Assembly: GCF_000222485.1 (NCBI RefSeq)
Contig: NC_015914.1
Span: 1,240,001-1,304,000, forward strand
From: Cyclobacterium marinum DSM 745
GTDB lineage: Bacteria > Bacteroidota > Bacteroidia > Cytophagales > Cyclobacteriaceae
Direction: 5' to 3'
DNA length: 64,000 nt
Positions within the stretch are counted from its first letter, which is position 1. Each line of letters opens with the position of its first letter. Positions 15,334 through 25,082 of the stretch are shown piece after piece. Position numbers and translations under genes: made by a program. The notes under the pieces were generated by a model. It was not told the origin of the DNA, ran no database searches, and saw nothing but the letters and a program-made list of their open reading frames with translations.

Positions 15334-16644
15334 TTAATTTTGTTTTAACCATTTCCAAAGTACCTTATAATTTACTTTGGAACCATGAACCAAAATCCCT
15401 ATCCGATAAATTTTTCCGGCCAGCCAAGCGGTTGAAAAAAAACCGGCCACAAGAAGTGAAATTGAAAGTGCTAAATGATGCCAAGGCACCCCAAAACTAA
15501 CCCTACCCATCATGGCTACAGGGGAAGTAAATGGAATTATTGAAAGCCAAAATGATACATTACTATTGGGGTCATCCAATACAAATATAAATAGCCCCAT
15601 ATAGGCTACCAATAAAGGTATGGTCACAGGAAACATAAACTGCTGCGCATCTGAGGGGCTGTCAACTGCCGCTCCAATGGCTGCAAAAAAGGCGCCATAT
15701 AGCAAGTACCCACCTACAAAATAAATTAAAAATGTCAGCGTAATCTGTACAAAGTCAAGGCCTTGAATCATCTGCAAAATCTCAACAATTTCAGGGTTCC
15801 CTTCAGCAGGAAAAAGGCCTTGCTGTGCTGACATTTCCAGCATTTGTTGTTGAGGCATCTTCATGCCAAAATACCCCATCACCAGAGATGACACCAAACT
15901 TATCAAAAGTATCCAGATTAAAAATTGTGTCAATCCCACAGCACCAATACCTATAATCTTGCCCATCATTAATTGAAAAGGCTTCAGTGAAGAGACCAAG
16001 ATCTCGATAATTCTGCTGGACTTCTCCTCAATCACCCCCTGCATGACCTGGTTTCCATAAACAAAAATAAAAGTATAGATCAATATCCCTGCAAGAAAGC
16101 CTATGGCATAATTCACAACAGAATTTGAAATGCGCTCGCCTCCGGCTTCACTAACAATGATTGATTGTATGTCTACATTGGTTTTAAAGGCGGATAATAG
16201 CAGTGGATCAATGCCTGAGGCCTGTAGCCTGAGAGACTCCATTTTACTTTTTAAGGAGGACTCTAAATTGGTAATCATGGATATTGGCGGGGTTTCTTCA
16301 CTATAAAAAACAATCCCTTCTGGATTATGGATGTCTAGCTTTGGAATGTAAAGAAAACCAAATCTCAACCCTTCTTGCACCAATAACTTGGCATCTTCTG
16401 CCCCTAGCTCCCCGTAAGAAAAAGAATACAATTCATTACTCTCTAAAAAAAAAGAATTATTCTCATCTACCACCTCTATCACTTTTCTGTTTTCTCCAAC
16501 GGTATCAGACATACCTACCCATAAAAACAAGCCTAGAATTGTAGGAAAGATGAGCGGTGTAATAAGTGTTGCCAAGAGAAAAGAACGCTTTTTAACCCTT
16601 GCGAGGTACTCTCTTTGGATGACTAAGAAGATTTTATTCCCCAT
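15334..16644 (-). CDS. ABC-2 type transporter permease (NatB-like)
   Basis: A membrane permease of the ABC-2/NatB type. The N-terminal helix (FLLATLITPLIFPTILGLFLWVG) is followed by a long extracytoplasmic domain (about 50-175) and then five or so helices, with the EEKSSRIIEILVSSLKPFQLMMGK loop that contacts the ATPase; this loop is typical of NatB/DUF3526-like exporters. The first Met could be at 16653 or, as chosen, 16644 (MGNKIFLVIQREY); either overlaps the upstream ATPase gene (stop at 16634), which implies translational coupling. Substrate is unknown; NatAB pairs export Na+ or drugs in other phyla. Confidence 0.88.
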   Translation of the reverse strand: MGNKIFLVIQREYLARVKKRSFLLATLITPLIFPTILGLFLWVGMSDTVGENRKVIEVVDENNSFFLESNELYSFSYGELGAEDAKLLVQEGLRFGFLYIPKLDIHNPEGIVFYSEETPPISMITNLESSLKSKMESLRLQASGIDPLLLSAFKTNVDIQSIIVSEAGGERISNSVVNYAIGFLAGILIYTFIFVYGNQVMQGVIEEKSSRIIEILVSSLKPFQLMMGKIIGIGAVGLTQFLIWILLISLVSSLVMGYFGMKMPQQQMLEMSAQQGLFPAEGNPEIVEILQMIQGLDFVQITLTFLIYFVGGYLLYGAFFAAIGAAVDSPSDAQQFMFPVTIPLLVAYMGLFIFVLDDPNSNVSFWLSIIPFTSPVAMMGRVSFGVPWHHLALSISLLVAGFFSTAWLAGKIYRIGILVHGSKVNYKVLWKWLKQN

Positions 16645-17536
16645 GGCTTTCATTAATTTTCTGAATGAATATTTCTTCTATACTTGGTACAATTTCTTCA
16701 AATCCAAGAATTTCCCCCTTAGTCATGAGCAAACTTAATAGTTCATTGGGTTTTTGATCTTTTATGTCCAATTTAAACTCCAGCATACCATCCTGTCTAC
16801 GCAATTCCTCACCCATGGGTACAAACTCCATGCTATCAGGAATCATCTTAACTTTAAACACATTCGTTCGGGCTTCCTGCTTAATGGTCTGAATGGTGCC
16901 ATCTAGGATTTTTCGCGACCTATTGATCATTGCAATTTCATCACAGAGCAATTCAACAGATTCCATCCTATGGGTTGACAATACAATTGTAACCCCTTGG
17001 TTCCGCAATTCAAGAATTTCATTTTTGATAATCTCTGCATTTACCGGATCAAAACCGGAAAACGGCTCATCTAAAATCAGTAAATCAGGTCTATGTATAA
17101 CGGTGGCTATAAACTGTACTTTCTGAGCCATACCTTTAGACAGGTCTTGGATCTTTTTATCCTTCCATTGGTTAAGGTTCAGCTTATCCAACCAATTGGT
17201 GATTTTATGCTTGGCTTCTTGTTTTCCTAAACCTTTAATTTGAGCAAAATACAACAATTGCTCCTTAACTTTCATTCCCTTATAGAGTCCTCTTTCCTCG
17301 GGCAGATAGCCTATATTCCGGACATGATCCATTTTCAAGGCTTGACCATTGATGTATATCTCACCTGAATCTTTGTCTATTATTTGATTAACAATTCGAA
17401 TGAGCGTTGTTTTACCTGCACCATTGGGCCCCAATAAGCCAAAAATTTTACCCTGACTTACAGAAAGATCAAAATCTTTGAGGGCTACATGTGATCCGTA
17501 AGATTTATTTAATGATCGAATGCTTAATATTTCCAA
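16634..17536 (-). CDS. ABC transporter ATP-binding protein (NatA-like)
   Basis: A 300-residue ATPase with Walker [10 protein letters not shown] (about 36-44), Q-loop region NIGYLPEERGLYKGMKV, signature LSKGMAQKVQ, Walker B LLILDEPFSGFDP and the H-loop STHRM. The EERGLY form of the Q-loop and the C-terminal DUF4162-like tail (from about residue 210) are seen in NatA-type exporters. It overlaps the start of the permease gene downstream, so the two form one exporter complex at the inner membrane. Confidence 0.92.
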   Translation of the reverse strand: MEILSIRSLNKSYGSHVALKDFDLSVSQGKIFGLLGPNGAGKTTLIRIVNQIIDKDSGEIYINGQALKMDHVRNIGYLPEERGLYKGMKVKEQLLYFAQIKGLGKQEAKHKITNWLDKLNLNQWKDKKIQDLSKGMAQKVQFIATVIHRPDLLILDEPFSGFDPVNAEIIKNEILELRNQGVTIVLSTHRMESVELLCDEIAMINRSRKILDGTIQTIKQEARTNVFKVKMIPDSMEFVPMGEELRRQDGMLEFKLDIKDQKPNELLSLLMTKGEILGFEEIVPSIEEIFIQKINESHGE

Positions 17537-17603
17537 ATGAACAAAAGTTTATCAACTGTTTTGAAACTTTATAATGAACAGAAATCACCATTCAAAAATC
17601 TAA

Positions 17604-18491
17604 CTATTCCAAAGATACGGAACCCACTGAAACATCAATTAAAAAGGTCATTAGATTTTCAGCATCTTTTGAATAGCCCTTACTCACATAAGTTTTATCA
17701 TCAATTTTTTTCAAGTTGAATGGCAATTTGGTCCTGCACATAGCTGTTGACTTAATCTTGACCAAATACGGGAGGTTCTTAGGAGGTAATTTTATTTTTA
17801 CTGAACCGGCTCCTACCATGGTGTGAATCTGGGAAGCTCCGGCCATGGTATCATTAAAAGTTAAATTGACAGAACCATAGTTTACATCAAACATCATAAG
17901 ACGGGCATTGGAAAACTGCATGTCGTTGGCATACACAGACCCCATATTAATAGCTACTGACAAGGTATCCATATTTACAGAATTGGAGACTTGATTGGCA
18001 TAGTCTAAAAACACATCCGCTGATGCCGTTTTCACAATACAATTTGAAACAGGCAAGTTTGAAAAATCAAGTCTTGCTTTACCAATTCCAAACTGAAAAT
18101 GAAGATCATAGAGATAATTGGGATCTAGCCCAACCTCCCATTTATGGTCATAGTCATCATCACTGCTTGAAAAAAGCCTATATGAGAGGTTTTTACTTAA
18201 ACTTTCTGACTCTACGTTTTTATGTACCAACCGGGCATGAAGTACCCCATCTACCAAATCGTGGGTAAAAGATGGCAAAATATTTACCTTCCCAAGTTCT
18301 GCATCTACATATAAAGGCACTCCATGATAGGACCTGTTGATATGAGACACACCTTTATAACTAGAGAAATTGAGGCTCACCAGATCTATGTCATTTCGCT
18401 CAGCCACTTCAAAATGACGCAGAATTTGTGCCTCAGTTGAAATGGTCATAAAAATGACCAAACATATCGATATATTTAATTCCTTAAACAT
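17604..18491 (-). CDS. Exported DUF4097/LiaF-like beta-solenoid protein
   Basis: A 295-residue exported protein; the N-terminus MFKELNISICLVIFMTISTEA acts as signal peptide. The rest is repetitive beta-structure: segments such as VKTASADVFLDYANQ, LSVAINMGSVYANDMQFS, MMFDVNYGSVNLTFND and IHTMVGAGSVKIKLPP show the recurring GSV(x)L pattern of DUF4097/putative-adhesin folds. It ends with SVGSVSLE. It lies between dnaJ and the ABC exporter, on the same strand but with a terminator and gaps on either side. The function is unknown; the family assignment is by pattern only. Confidence 0.65.
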   Translation of the reverse strand: MFKELNISICLVIFMTISTEAQILRHFEVAERNDIDLVSLNFSSYKGVSHINRSYHGVPLYVDAELGKVNILPSFTHDLVDGVLHARLVHKNVESESLSKNLSYRLFSSSDDDYDHKWEVGLDPNYLYDLHFQFGIGKARLDFSNLPVSNCIVKTASADVFLDYANQVSNSVNMDTLSVAINMGSVYANDMQFSNARLMMFDVNYGSVNLTFNDTMAGASQIHTMVGAGSVKIKLPPKNLPYLVKIKSTAMCRTKLPFNLKKIDDKTYVSKGYSKDAENLMTFLIDVSVGSVSLE

Positions 18492-18530
18492 AGGGAATTA
18501 ATACGATAGAAGATGGAAAAGGTTTCTAAA

Positions 18531-18560
18531 AAGAAAAGGGCGAATACCGACCCTTTCTTT
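18531..18560 (-). terminator. Terminator of the grpE-dnaJ operon
   Basis: Directly after the dnaJ stop codon, arms of 10 bases (AAGAAAAGGG and CCCTTTCTTT on the plus strand) pair with one mismatch around a 10-nt loop, followed by T-rich sequence on the minus strand. It fits a rho-independent terminator. Confidence 0.7.
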
Positions 18561-19673
18561 TTAGAAAAATTCTTTAACTTTATCAAATATACTTTTCTCA
18601 GAATGTCCGGGATTCGGTTTAAAATTTTCAGAATTTCGCAACGATTCAAGCTTTTCCCTTTCCTCTTTACTTACTTCTTTTGGTGTCCAAACATTGATAT
18701 GAATCAACTGGTCACCTTTACCATATCCATTAAGTTCTTTTATACCCTTTCCTTTTAATCTAAGGATTTTTCCTGACTGAGTTCCCGGTTCAATTTTAAT
18801 TTTAACCTTTCCATCAATGGTTGGCACTTCTAATGATGCTCCTAGGGCTACATCTATAAAGCTAAGGTAAAGGTCATAAACAACATTGTTTCCATCTCTG
18901 ACCAATTCATCATCCTCAATTTCTTCAATAAGGATTAATAAATCACCCGGTATACCACCAGGTACTTCATTACCTTTACTGGATAAACTTAACTGCATGC
19001 CTTCAGAAACACCGGCAGGAATATTAATAGGTATAATTTCCTCCTTCACCACCAATCCGTTGGCATTGGCATTTGGTGGTCTTTTATCTACGATTTGACC
19101 ACTACCTTCACAGGTAGGGCAAGTACTTGCAGAGACCATTTGGCCCAGCATGGTATTGACTACTTTTTTTATTTGTCCTTGACCTTGGCAAGTAGAACAG
19201 GTTTTGAAAGTTACTCCGTCAGCAATCATGTGACGTTTTACTTTGATCTTTTTTTCTACCCCATTGGCAAGTTCCCTAAGGTTAAGTTTCAACTTGACCC
19301 TAAGATTTGTTCCTTTTTTAGTACGTCTGGAACTACGTCCACCGCCCCCAAAAAAGGAATCAAATCCTCCACCTCCACCAAAGATGTCTCCAAATTGGGA
19401 AAAGATGTCATCCATATTCATGCCGCCGCCACCATAGCCGGCATTTCCTCCTACACCTTGGTGACCATATTGATCGTAACGTCTTCTTTTTTCAGGATTG
19501 CTTAGGATCTCATAAGCCTCTGCTCCTTCCTTGAATTTATCTTCGGCAGTAGGATCACCAGGATTTTTGTCCGGGTGAAATTTGATGGCCAATTTTCTAT
19601 AAGCCTTTTTTATTTCTTCAGGACTTGCATTTTTAGCTACTCCCAGAACTTCGTAATAATCTCTTTTAGCCAT
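18561..19673 (-). CDS. dnaJ: Chaperone protein DnaJ with a single zinc centre
   Basis: A 370-residue Hsp40: J domain with HPD at 33-35, a Gly/Phe-rich stretch (about 72-112), a cysteine region and the two C-terminal substrate-binding domains. Type I DnaJ normally has four CxxCxGxG repeats forming two zinc centres (repeats 1+4 and 2+3). Here only two are present, CSTCQGQG (C159, C162) and CPTCEGSG (C185, C188), at the positions of repeats 2 and 3. The places of repeats 1 ([10 protein letters not shown]) and 4 (PPNANANG) have no cysteine. So centre 2, linked to DnaK work in E. coli, remains, and centre 1 is lost. It is co-transcribed with grpE (6-bp gap). Confidence 0.96.
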   Translation of the reverse strand: MAKRDYYEVLGVAKNASPEEIKKAYRKLAIKFHPDKNPGDPTAEDKFKEGAEAYEILSNPEKRRRYDQYGHQGVGGNAGYGGGGMNMDDIFSQFGDIFGGGGGFDSFFGGGGRSSRRTKKGTNLRVKLKLNLRELANGVEKKIKVKRHMIADGVTFKTCSTCQGQGQIKKVVNTMLGQMVSASTCPTCEGSGQIVDKRPPNANANGLVVKEEIIPINIPAGVSEGMQLSLSSKGNEVPGGIPGDLLILIEEIEDDELVRDGNNVVYDLYLSFIDVALGASLEVPTIDGKVKIKIEPGTQSGKILRLKGKGIKELNGYGKGDQLIHINVWTPKEVSKEEREKLESLRNSENFKPNPGHSEKSIFDKVKEFF

Positions 19674-19679
19674 AAGTTT

Positions 19680-20246
19680 TTAGTTTCCTATTACCACTTT
19701 TGCAAATCGGACCACCTTATCTGAAAGCATGTATCCTTTCTCAACAACGTCAACAATTTTCCCTTTCAATTCCTCTGAAGGAGCGGGAATTTGAGTAATT
19801 GCTTCATGGTATTCTGCGTCAAACTCCTTTCCTATTAAATCATCCATTGGTACCAAACCTTTGGATTCAAGAATTTTCCCTAATTTATTGTAAATTAGCT
19901 TGCTTCCTTCCTGGTCATTGCCTTCTACTTTAAAAGACCTTTCAAAGTCATCCATTACTGGAAGAATTTCTTGAATCAGGCTTATTGAAGCTGAACTAAT
20001 CATCTCCAGCTTTTCTTTTGCTGTTCTTCTTCGATAATTTTCAAATTCAGAATACAACCTGACATATTTGTCTTTCAGTTCTTGGTTTTCCTTTGCCAAA
20101 CTGTCCGACTCCGCTTCACCTTTAATTTCCTCTTCCACATCCTCCTGTGCGGAATTCTGTTTCAGATCTTCTTCATTTTTAAGGTTTTCGCTTATATCTG
20201 CCTGATCTAAGCCTTGCTCCTTTTCTTCATTCACATTATCTGTCAT
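19680..20246 (-). CDS. grpE: Nucleotide exchange factor GrpE
   Basis: A 188-residue GrpE. The acidic, poorly structured N-terminus (first 45 residues) is followed by the long dimerising helix (LKDKYVRLYSEFENYRRRTAKEK) and the beta-wing head with LGKILESKGLVPMDDLIGKEFDAEYHEAI and the end GYMLSDKVVRFAKVVIG, the family signature. It releases ADP from DnaK. The order grpE-dnaJ with a 6-bp gap fits a heat-shock operon, though neither an HrcA/CIRCE site nor dnaK is visible nearby. Confidence 0.96.
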   Translation of the reverse strand: MTDNVNEEKEQGLDQADISENLKNEEDLKQNSAQEDVEEEIKGEAESDSLAKENQELKDKYVRLYSEFENYRRRTAKEKLEMISSASISLIQEILPVMDDFERSFKVEGNDQEGSKLIYNKLGKILESKGLVPMDDLIGKEFDAEYHEAITQIPAPSEELKGKIVDVVEKGYMLSDKVVRFAKVVIGN

Positions 20247-20326
20247 TATTCAATTCTTTTATCTTCAATCAAACTCCTTTAAACAATTAACTTGCCATTT
20301 TTATTTAATATGACATTCTGACACAC

Positions 20327-21316
20327 TTACTGCAATGCTCTCCAAATCAAATCCTTAAGTGCCGGCAACTGAAAACCTGTCACTGATGAAAAATACAAAT
20401 GGGGAACATCTTGAGGTATTTCAGGTTTAAGTGCTTCCATCAGTTCCTCATCCAGCAGGTCTGCTTTGGAAATGGCCAAAATTCGTTTTTTATCCAGTAG
20501 TTCAGGATTGTATCTCTTGATTTCATCCAATAAAATAGCGTATTGCTCACCTATATGGTCGGCATCTGCAGGCACTAAAAACAAGAGTATGGAATTCCGC
20601 TCAATATGTCGTAGGAATCTTAAGCCTAAGCCCTTACCTTCGGCAGCTCCTTCGATAATCCCCGGGATATCTGCCATCACAAAGGACTTCCCATCTCTAT
20701 AGTCCACAACGCCCAAATTTGGAATAAGTGTGGTAAAAGCATAGTCAGCAATTTCCGGCTTTGCAGCAGACACACTGGCCAATAAAGTGGATTTACCTGC
20801 ATTAGGAAACCCCACTAAACCCACGTCAGCCAAAAGCTTAAGCTCCAGAATAATCCATTCTTCTATCCCTTCCCCACCCGGCTGAGCATAATGCGGGGCC
20901 TGATTGGTCGAAGTCTTAAAGTGGTCATTTCCTTGGCCACCTCTTCCTCCAGGGGTTAAAACAAACTCTTGACCATCTTCGGTAATTTCACATCTGATCT
21001 CACCGGTCTCTGCCTCTCTGGCCACAGTACCTATGGGTACTTCTAAAATAACATCCTTTCCATCCGCACCCTTTCTTCTTCCTCCTTCACCGTTATTCCC
21101 CCGGTCTGCAATCACATGTTTCTTGTATTTCAGATGCAGGAGAGTCCATAGTTGTGCATTCCCTCTTAGAATAATATGCCCTCCTCTGCCACCATCACCA
21201 CCATCAGGTCCTCCTTTGGGCACGTGCTTTTCTCGTCTGAAATGAACTGACCCATTTCCCCCTGCACCCGAACGGGAACAGAATTTCACGTAATCAATAA
21301 AATTGGATCCTGCCAC
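20327..21316 (-). CDS. obgE: GTPase ObgE/CgtA
   Basis: A 329-residue Obg GTPase involved in late assembly of the large ribosomal subunit. The glycine-rich Obg fold occupies residues 1-160 ([30 protein letters not shown]). The G domain has [11 protein letters not shown] (G1), the switch [19 protein letters not shown] (G3) and SKADLLD (G4), SSVTG (G5). It ends soon after G5, so the C-terminal OCT domain of Firmicutes Obg is absent, as in many Bacteroidota. It lies next to adk and hpt on the same strand. Confidence 0.97.
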   Translation of the reverse strand: MAGSNFIDYVKFCSRSGAGGNGSVHFRREKHVPKGGPDGGDGGRGGHIILRGNAQLWTLLHLKYKKHVIADRGNNGEGGRRKGADGKDVILEVPIGTVAREAETGEIRCEITEDGQEFVLTPGGRGGQGNDHFKTSTNQAPHYAQPGGEGIEEWIILELKLLADVGLVGFPNAGKSTLLASVSAAKPEIADYAFTTLIPNLGVVDYRDGKSFVMADIPGIIEGAAEGKGLGLRFLRHIERNSILLFLVPADADHIGEQYAILLDEIKRYNPELLDKKRILAISKADLLDEELMEALKPEIPQDVPHLYFSSVTGFQLPALKDLIWRALQ

Positions 21317-21431
21317 TACTTCTCTCGTTTAATTAGTCTTTCTTTTTATTCTTCTACAACCAAGGTTTGGATGAAAAGAAAATGGCCAAGCTTAAAAGCT
21401 CAGCCATAATTTCATCATGCAAAGATAGTGA

Positions 21432-22004
21432 TTAATACTTATCTACAACAGCACATATCTTTTGAAAGATCTCATCAATGGCACCCACGCCATGAATCTT
21501 GGACAATTTCCCTTGCTTTTCGTAAAAATTGGCCACCGGCAAAGTCTCTTGATTGTAAACCTTAATCCTATTGTTAATCTTTTCCTCGTCTTGATCGTCC
21601 ACCCTTCCGGAGGTCTTACCTCTTTCCATCAATCTGTTTTTCAACTCTTCTTCCGGAACTTCCAAAGCTATCATCCCTGAAATGGCTGTCCCTTTTTTAG
21701 TCAACAGTGCGTCAAGCGCTTCGGCCTGAGCAACAGTCCTGGGAAAACCATCAAATATTACTCCATTGGCATCCAATGAATGGTTGATCTTGTCTTCTAC
21801 CATACCAATTACAACTTCATCCGGCACAAGATTTCCTTCGTCCATGTATTTTCGGGCCAGCTTTCCTAGCTCGGTACCCTCGCCCAAATGCTTTCTGAAT
21901 AAATCTCCAGTGGATATGTGTTCAATATTGTATTTTTCTATCAACTTTTCACTTTGGGTCCCTTTACCTGCTCCGGGAGGGCCAAACAAAACGATATTTA
22001 ACAT
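21432..22004 (-). CDS. adk: Adenylate kinase
   Basis: A 190-residue adenylate kinase (AMP + ATP to 2 ADP). The P-loop is FGPPGAGKGTQ at the N-terminus; ISTGDLFRKHLGEGTELGKLARKYMDEGNLVPD forms the AMP site; IFDGFPRTVAQAEALD and the RMERGKTSGRVDDQDE region cover the lid, which is of the short type without zinc cysteines. The length agrees with short-lid enzymes. hpt lies 27 bp upstream and obgE downstream on the same strand, an order common in Bacteroidota. Confidence 0.97.
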   Translation of the reverse strand: MLNIVLFGPPGAGKGTQSEKLIEKYNIEHISTGDLFRKHLGEGTELGKLARKYMDEGNLVPDEVVIGMVEDKINHSLDANGVIFDGFPRTVAQAEALDALLTKKGTAISGMIALEVPEEELKNRLMERGKTSGRVDDQDEEKINNRIKVYNQETLPVANFYEKQGKLSKIHGVGAIDEIFQKICAVVDKY

Positions 22005-22031
22005 AAGTGTAATTTTAATATGAATAGAGTA

Positions 22032-22568
22032 TTAATTTTTATCAACAATTTGGTATAAATCTTTTAAATTTCTCCCCAGACCTTCAAAATCCAAGCCATA
22101 ACCTACCACAAATAGGTCGGGAATTTCAAAACCTACATACTTAATGTTAATAGGTTTTTTAAGGGCTTCCGGTTTTGTCAATAGGCTGACCACTTCTACA
22201 CTCTTAGGATTTTTGGCATTAATTGTTTCAAGCAAATGCGACATACTTGTACCCGTATCCACAATATCTTCAACAATAATGACATCTCTTCCTTGAAGCG
22301 ACTCTTCTAAGCCTATCAAATCCCTGACTTTTCCATCAGAATTGATACCGGTATAAGAGGCAATTTTAATAAAGCTTACGGTAATATCTACAGAAACTTC
22401 TTTGCAAATATCAGACATAAACATAAAACTACCGTTTAAAACAGCTAAAAAGATGGGATTTTTTCCTTGATAATCTTGATTTATAGCTTCGGCAAGTTCT
22501 TTCACCCTTTTTAATATGGTCTCTTCTTTTAAATATTGCTCAAAAACCAGGTGCTTTAATTGAATCAT
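22032..22568 (-). CDS. hpt: Hypoxanthine phosphoribosyltransferase
   Basis: A 178-residue purine-salvage enzyme that joins hypoxanthine (or guanine) to PRPP. The PRPP loop is VIIVEDIVDTGTSMSHLLE (about 94-112), the early conserved motif is LAVLNGSFMFMSDI, and KYVGFEIPDLFVVGYGLDFEG near the end forms the base-binding part. It sits just upstream of adk on the same strand, so both nucleotide enzymes are probably co-transcribed. Confidence 0.95.
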   Translation of the reverse strand: MIQLKHLVFEQYLKEETILKRVKELAEAINQDYQGKNPIFLAVLNGSFMFMSDICKEVSVDITVSFIKIASYTGINSDGKVRDLIGLEESLQGRDVIIVEDIVDTGTSMSHLLETINAKNPKSVEVVSLLTKPEALKKPINIKYVGFEIPDLFVVGYGLDFEGLGRNLKDLYQIVDKN

Positions 22569-22647
22569 TCTATACGGATATGTTTTGAGGATCGCTAAAT
22601 ATTTAAATAAGTGCTGAGGTTGTAAATTAAGAACATAATCAAAACCA

Positions 22648-23565
22648 TTACAAATATTGCAATAAATATTGGTAGAATTTGAGCATGCTTTCCAAATCGG
22701 ATAAAGCCACCTTTTCTACCGGGCTGTGGGGATTTTCTTCCGGAAGCCCTATAAAACACCAATCTATTGGATAAGGGCTCATTTGGATCTCCCTCCCATC
22801 ACTTCCCCCATAGGCTTCCACCTCAAGCTGAAAAGGAATATTCGATTCACGAGCCATTTCAATAATTTTATCGACAAATTTTTTCCGAGGGATAAAACTG
22901 TCCCGCATAGAAATGACTACTCCTTCATTAAAGTGAACACCTTCGGTAACCCATGTCACATCCGCAATAAGGGCTTGCTTAATCTTCCAATGATCATAGA
23001 TAAATTTAACCAGAAAAGGAACAGACCCTCCTCCATGCTCTTCATAAGTACTAAATACTAGTACTCCATTTTCTATTGTCTCACACAATTGCAACAAGGT
23101 AAATACCCCTAACCTATTGTCTAAAAAGGCACCTTCCAGAAATCCGTTCTCTACTTTTACATGCTGTTCGAAAGAAAGTAAAGTTCCGGTTTGAATCTTC
23201 CTTGGAAAATCATGGTAAACATTTCCATCGATTTCCTTGGCCATACACCTAATGGGACCTGCCTCATCTTGTCCAACAAGCCATACACCATCCATTAGTT
23301 CTGGCCCACCAATGGGTACAAGTTGGTTCTCATACCTGGCCGTAAATCCAACAGTATCCATATGTGCGAACACTGCAGTTCTGGGCTTTCCAAAAACAAG
23401 AACAATATTGTCTTGAAATTCTTCACCAAAATAAATATTTGGTGTAACTTTCCATTTGTCTTTACGTTCAAAAATATGGTTTAAGATAAAAGCAGATATA
23501 TTTGCTTCATCACCTGACACACTTTCTATTTGAAGAATTTCTTTTAATAAATTTGTGAATGGCAT
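22648..23565 (-). CDS. M42-like zinc aminopeptidase
   Basis: A 305-residue peptidase of the M20/M42 (clan MH) type. Likely dimetal ligands are seen in AVFAHMDTVGF (His, near residue 68), GAFLDNRLG (Asp), STYEEHGGGS (Glu-Glu catalytic pair), ADVTW (Asp) and PHSPVEKV (His). The N-terminus LLKEILQIESVSGDEANIS is the usual M42/M20 opening. There is no signal peptide, so it is cytosolic. It is shorter than most M42 enzymes (about 350), with a small lid domain, so subfamily and substrate are uncertain. Confidence 0.8.
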   Translation of the reverse strand: MPFTNLLKEILQIESVSGDEANISAFILNHIFERKDKWKVTPNIYFGEEFQDNIVLVFGKPRTAVFAHMDTVGFTARYENQLVPIGGPELMDGVWLVGQDEAGPIRCMAKEIDGNVYHDFPRKIQTGTLLSFEQHVKVENGFLEGAFLDNRLGVFTLLQLCETIENGVLVFSTYEEHGGGSVPFLVKFIYDHWKIKQALIADVTWVTEGVHFNEGVVISMRDSFIPRKKFVDKIIEMARESNIPFQLEVEAYGGSDGREIQMSPYPIDWCFIGLPEENPHSPVEKVALSDLESMLKFYQYLLQYL

Positions 23566-23634
23566 AGTTTATGTTAAATATTTTTATAAATTTCGGGATC
23601 AAATTAGTTTTTATTGAAACAATTGACATAGATG

Positions 23635-23665
23635 TTTAAAGTTCCCGTAAATTAATATACATTTG
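23635..23665 (+). promoter_or_regulatory. Bacteroidota-type promoter of the OmpA-family gene
   Basis: TACATTTG at 23658-23665 matches the -7 consensus TAnnTTTG, and TTTA 19 bp upstream is close to the -33 TTTG box. Transcription would start about 70 bp before the start codon at 23741, leaving an AT-rich leader. The match is by eye; no start site was measured. Confidence 0.5.
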
Positions 23666-23740
23666 TATCATAAACCGAGTAAAAATCTAATAGCAATCAA
23701 AATCAATTAAAACACTGAATGTTGTAAAAAATTTTTTATC

Positions 23741-25012
23741 ATGAAAAAAATAATACTATCAACACTAATGGTTGGTGCTTTAGCTGTAGGTGCTAATGCT
23801 CAAGACGACTTCAACAAATGGTCTGTAGAGGTTAATGGAGGGTTCAACAAACCAATGGCTCCTATGACGCCAGGTTATTTCTCACCTACCCTTAATCTAG
23901 GACATGCCGACCTTGGGGTCAGGTATATGTTTAACGAAAAATTCGGAACCAAATTAGACTTTGGTATCGGTAGCTTTAAAAATGCTAGCGACACTCCTGA
24001 TTTCTCAACAAACTACTACCGTCTAAACCTACAAGGAGTTGCAAATCTTGGAAGAATCTTGAACTGGGAAACCTTTTCACAAACTTTCAATCTTTTGGGT
24101 CACTTTGGCGGCGGAATCAGCCAACTTTCACCTCAAGAAAATCAATTTGCAGACATTAAAGACCAACAGTACAATGTTAGTACTGGTATGACTTTGCAAG
24201 TTAAATTAAGTGACAGAATTGCTCTAAACGGTGACGTCACAAATTTCGTTGCAGGACGTCAGTCAGTAGCATTCGACGGAGCTTCTGATATCACTGCTGC
24301 TGATGATGGATACTACGGAATGAATTCTGTATGGTGGACCGGTACTTTAGGTCTTACTTTCTACTTAGGAAGTAATGATACTCACGCGGATTGGTACATC
24401 AGAGAAAACAAGTATGCTACAAAGGATGAATTAGCTACTCAGATCGGTGAGATCAAGGATATGCTAAAAGATTCTGATGGCGATGGTGTTCCTGATTATT
24501 TGGATAAAGAGCCTAATACTCCAGCAGGAGCAAGGGTGAATTCCGCAGGTACTACTATGGATTCTGATGGTGACGGTCTTCCTGATCACTTAGACAAATG
24601 TCCTTTCGTTCCAGGTCCAGCTTCTCTTGAAGGATGTGCTCCAGAAGACACCGAAGAAGTTGATTACCTTGCAAAAGCAATTAACGACCAGTATGTAAAC
24701 GTTTATTTTGCATTCGATAGCTCTAAACCTCTAGGATATTCTGCTTCTTCTGCTAATTATGTAGCAAACTTCATGAAGAGAAATCCAGGTGTTCAGGTTG
24801 AAATCAAAGGTTATGCTGATGAGTTAGGCCCTGAGAACTACAACATGAAACTTTCTGAAAAAAGAGCTAAGTCTGTTTATGATTTGCTAGTAGCTACAGG
24901 TGTAGATGCATCTAGACTATCTTACAAAGGTTATGGAGAAGATACAAGTGTAGACAAATCTTCTACAGATGCTAGACAAATGGCTAGAAGAGTAAGTTTT
25001 GAGATCCAATAA
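23741..25012 (+). CDS. OmpA-family outer-membrane protein with TSP3-type calcium repeats
   Basis: A 423-residue protein with signal peptide MKKIILSTLMVGALAVGANA. An N-terminal barrel-like domain (about 25-215) is followed by a linker with two aspartate-rich repeats (DSDGDGVPDYLD and DSDGDGLPDHLD), typical of thrombospondin type 3 calcium loops, then an OmpA/MotB domain (about 305-423) with NVYFAFDSSKPL, VEIKGYADELGPENYN, LSEKRAKSVYDLL and RLSYKGYGED. That domain binds peptidoglycan. The codon use and a good promoter suggest strong expression. It ends with a strong terminator. Confidence 0.93.
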   Translation: MKKIILSTLMVGALAVGANAQDDFNKWSVEVNGGFNKPMAPMTPGYFSPTLNLGHADLGVRYMFNEKFGTKLDFGIGSFKNASDTPDFSTNYYRLNLQGVANLGRILNWETFSQTFNLLGHFGGGISQLSPQENQFADIKDQQYNVSTGMTLQVKLSDRIALNGDVTNFVAGRQSVAFDGASDITAADDGYYGMNSVWWTGTLGLTFYLGSNDTHADWYIRENKYATKDELATQIGEIKDMLKDSDGDGVPDYLDKEPNTPAGARVNSAGTTMDSDGDGLPDHLDKCPFVPGPASLEGCAPEDTEEVDYLAKAINDQYVNVYFAFDSSKPLGYSASSANYVANFMKRNPGVQVEIKGYADELGPENYNMKLSEKRAKSVYDLLVATGVDASRLSYKGYGEDTSVDKSSTDARQMARRVSFEIQ

Positions 25013-25033
25013 TAGGATTCATAAATAATATTT

Positions 25034-25064
25034 AAAACCCGATCTTAAAAGATCGGGTTTTTTT
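25034..25064 (+). terminator. Terminator of the OmpA-family gene
   Basis: A stem of 11 bases AAAACCCGATC / GATCGGGTTTT with a 6-nt loop, running into seven T. It lies 22 bp past the stop codon and 18 bp before upp. Confidence 0.93.
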
Positions 25065-25082
25065 GTTTTACTTTGTCCTATC

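Noticed and set aside
19095..19505. 136-codon frame opposite dnaJ
   Set aside because: Antisense shadow; no family features.
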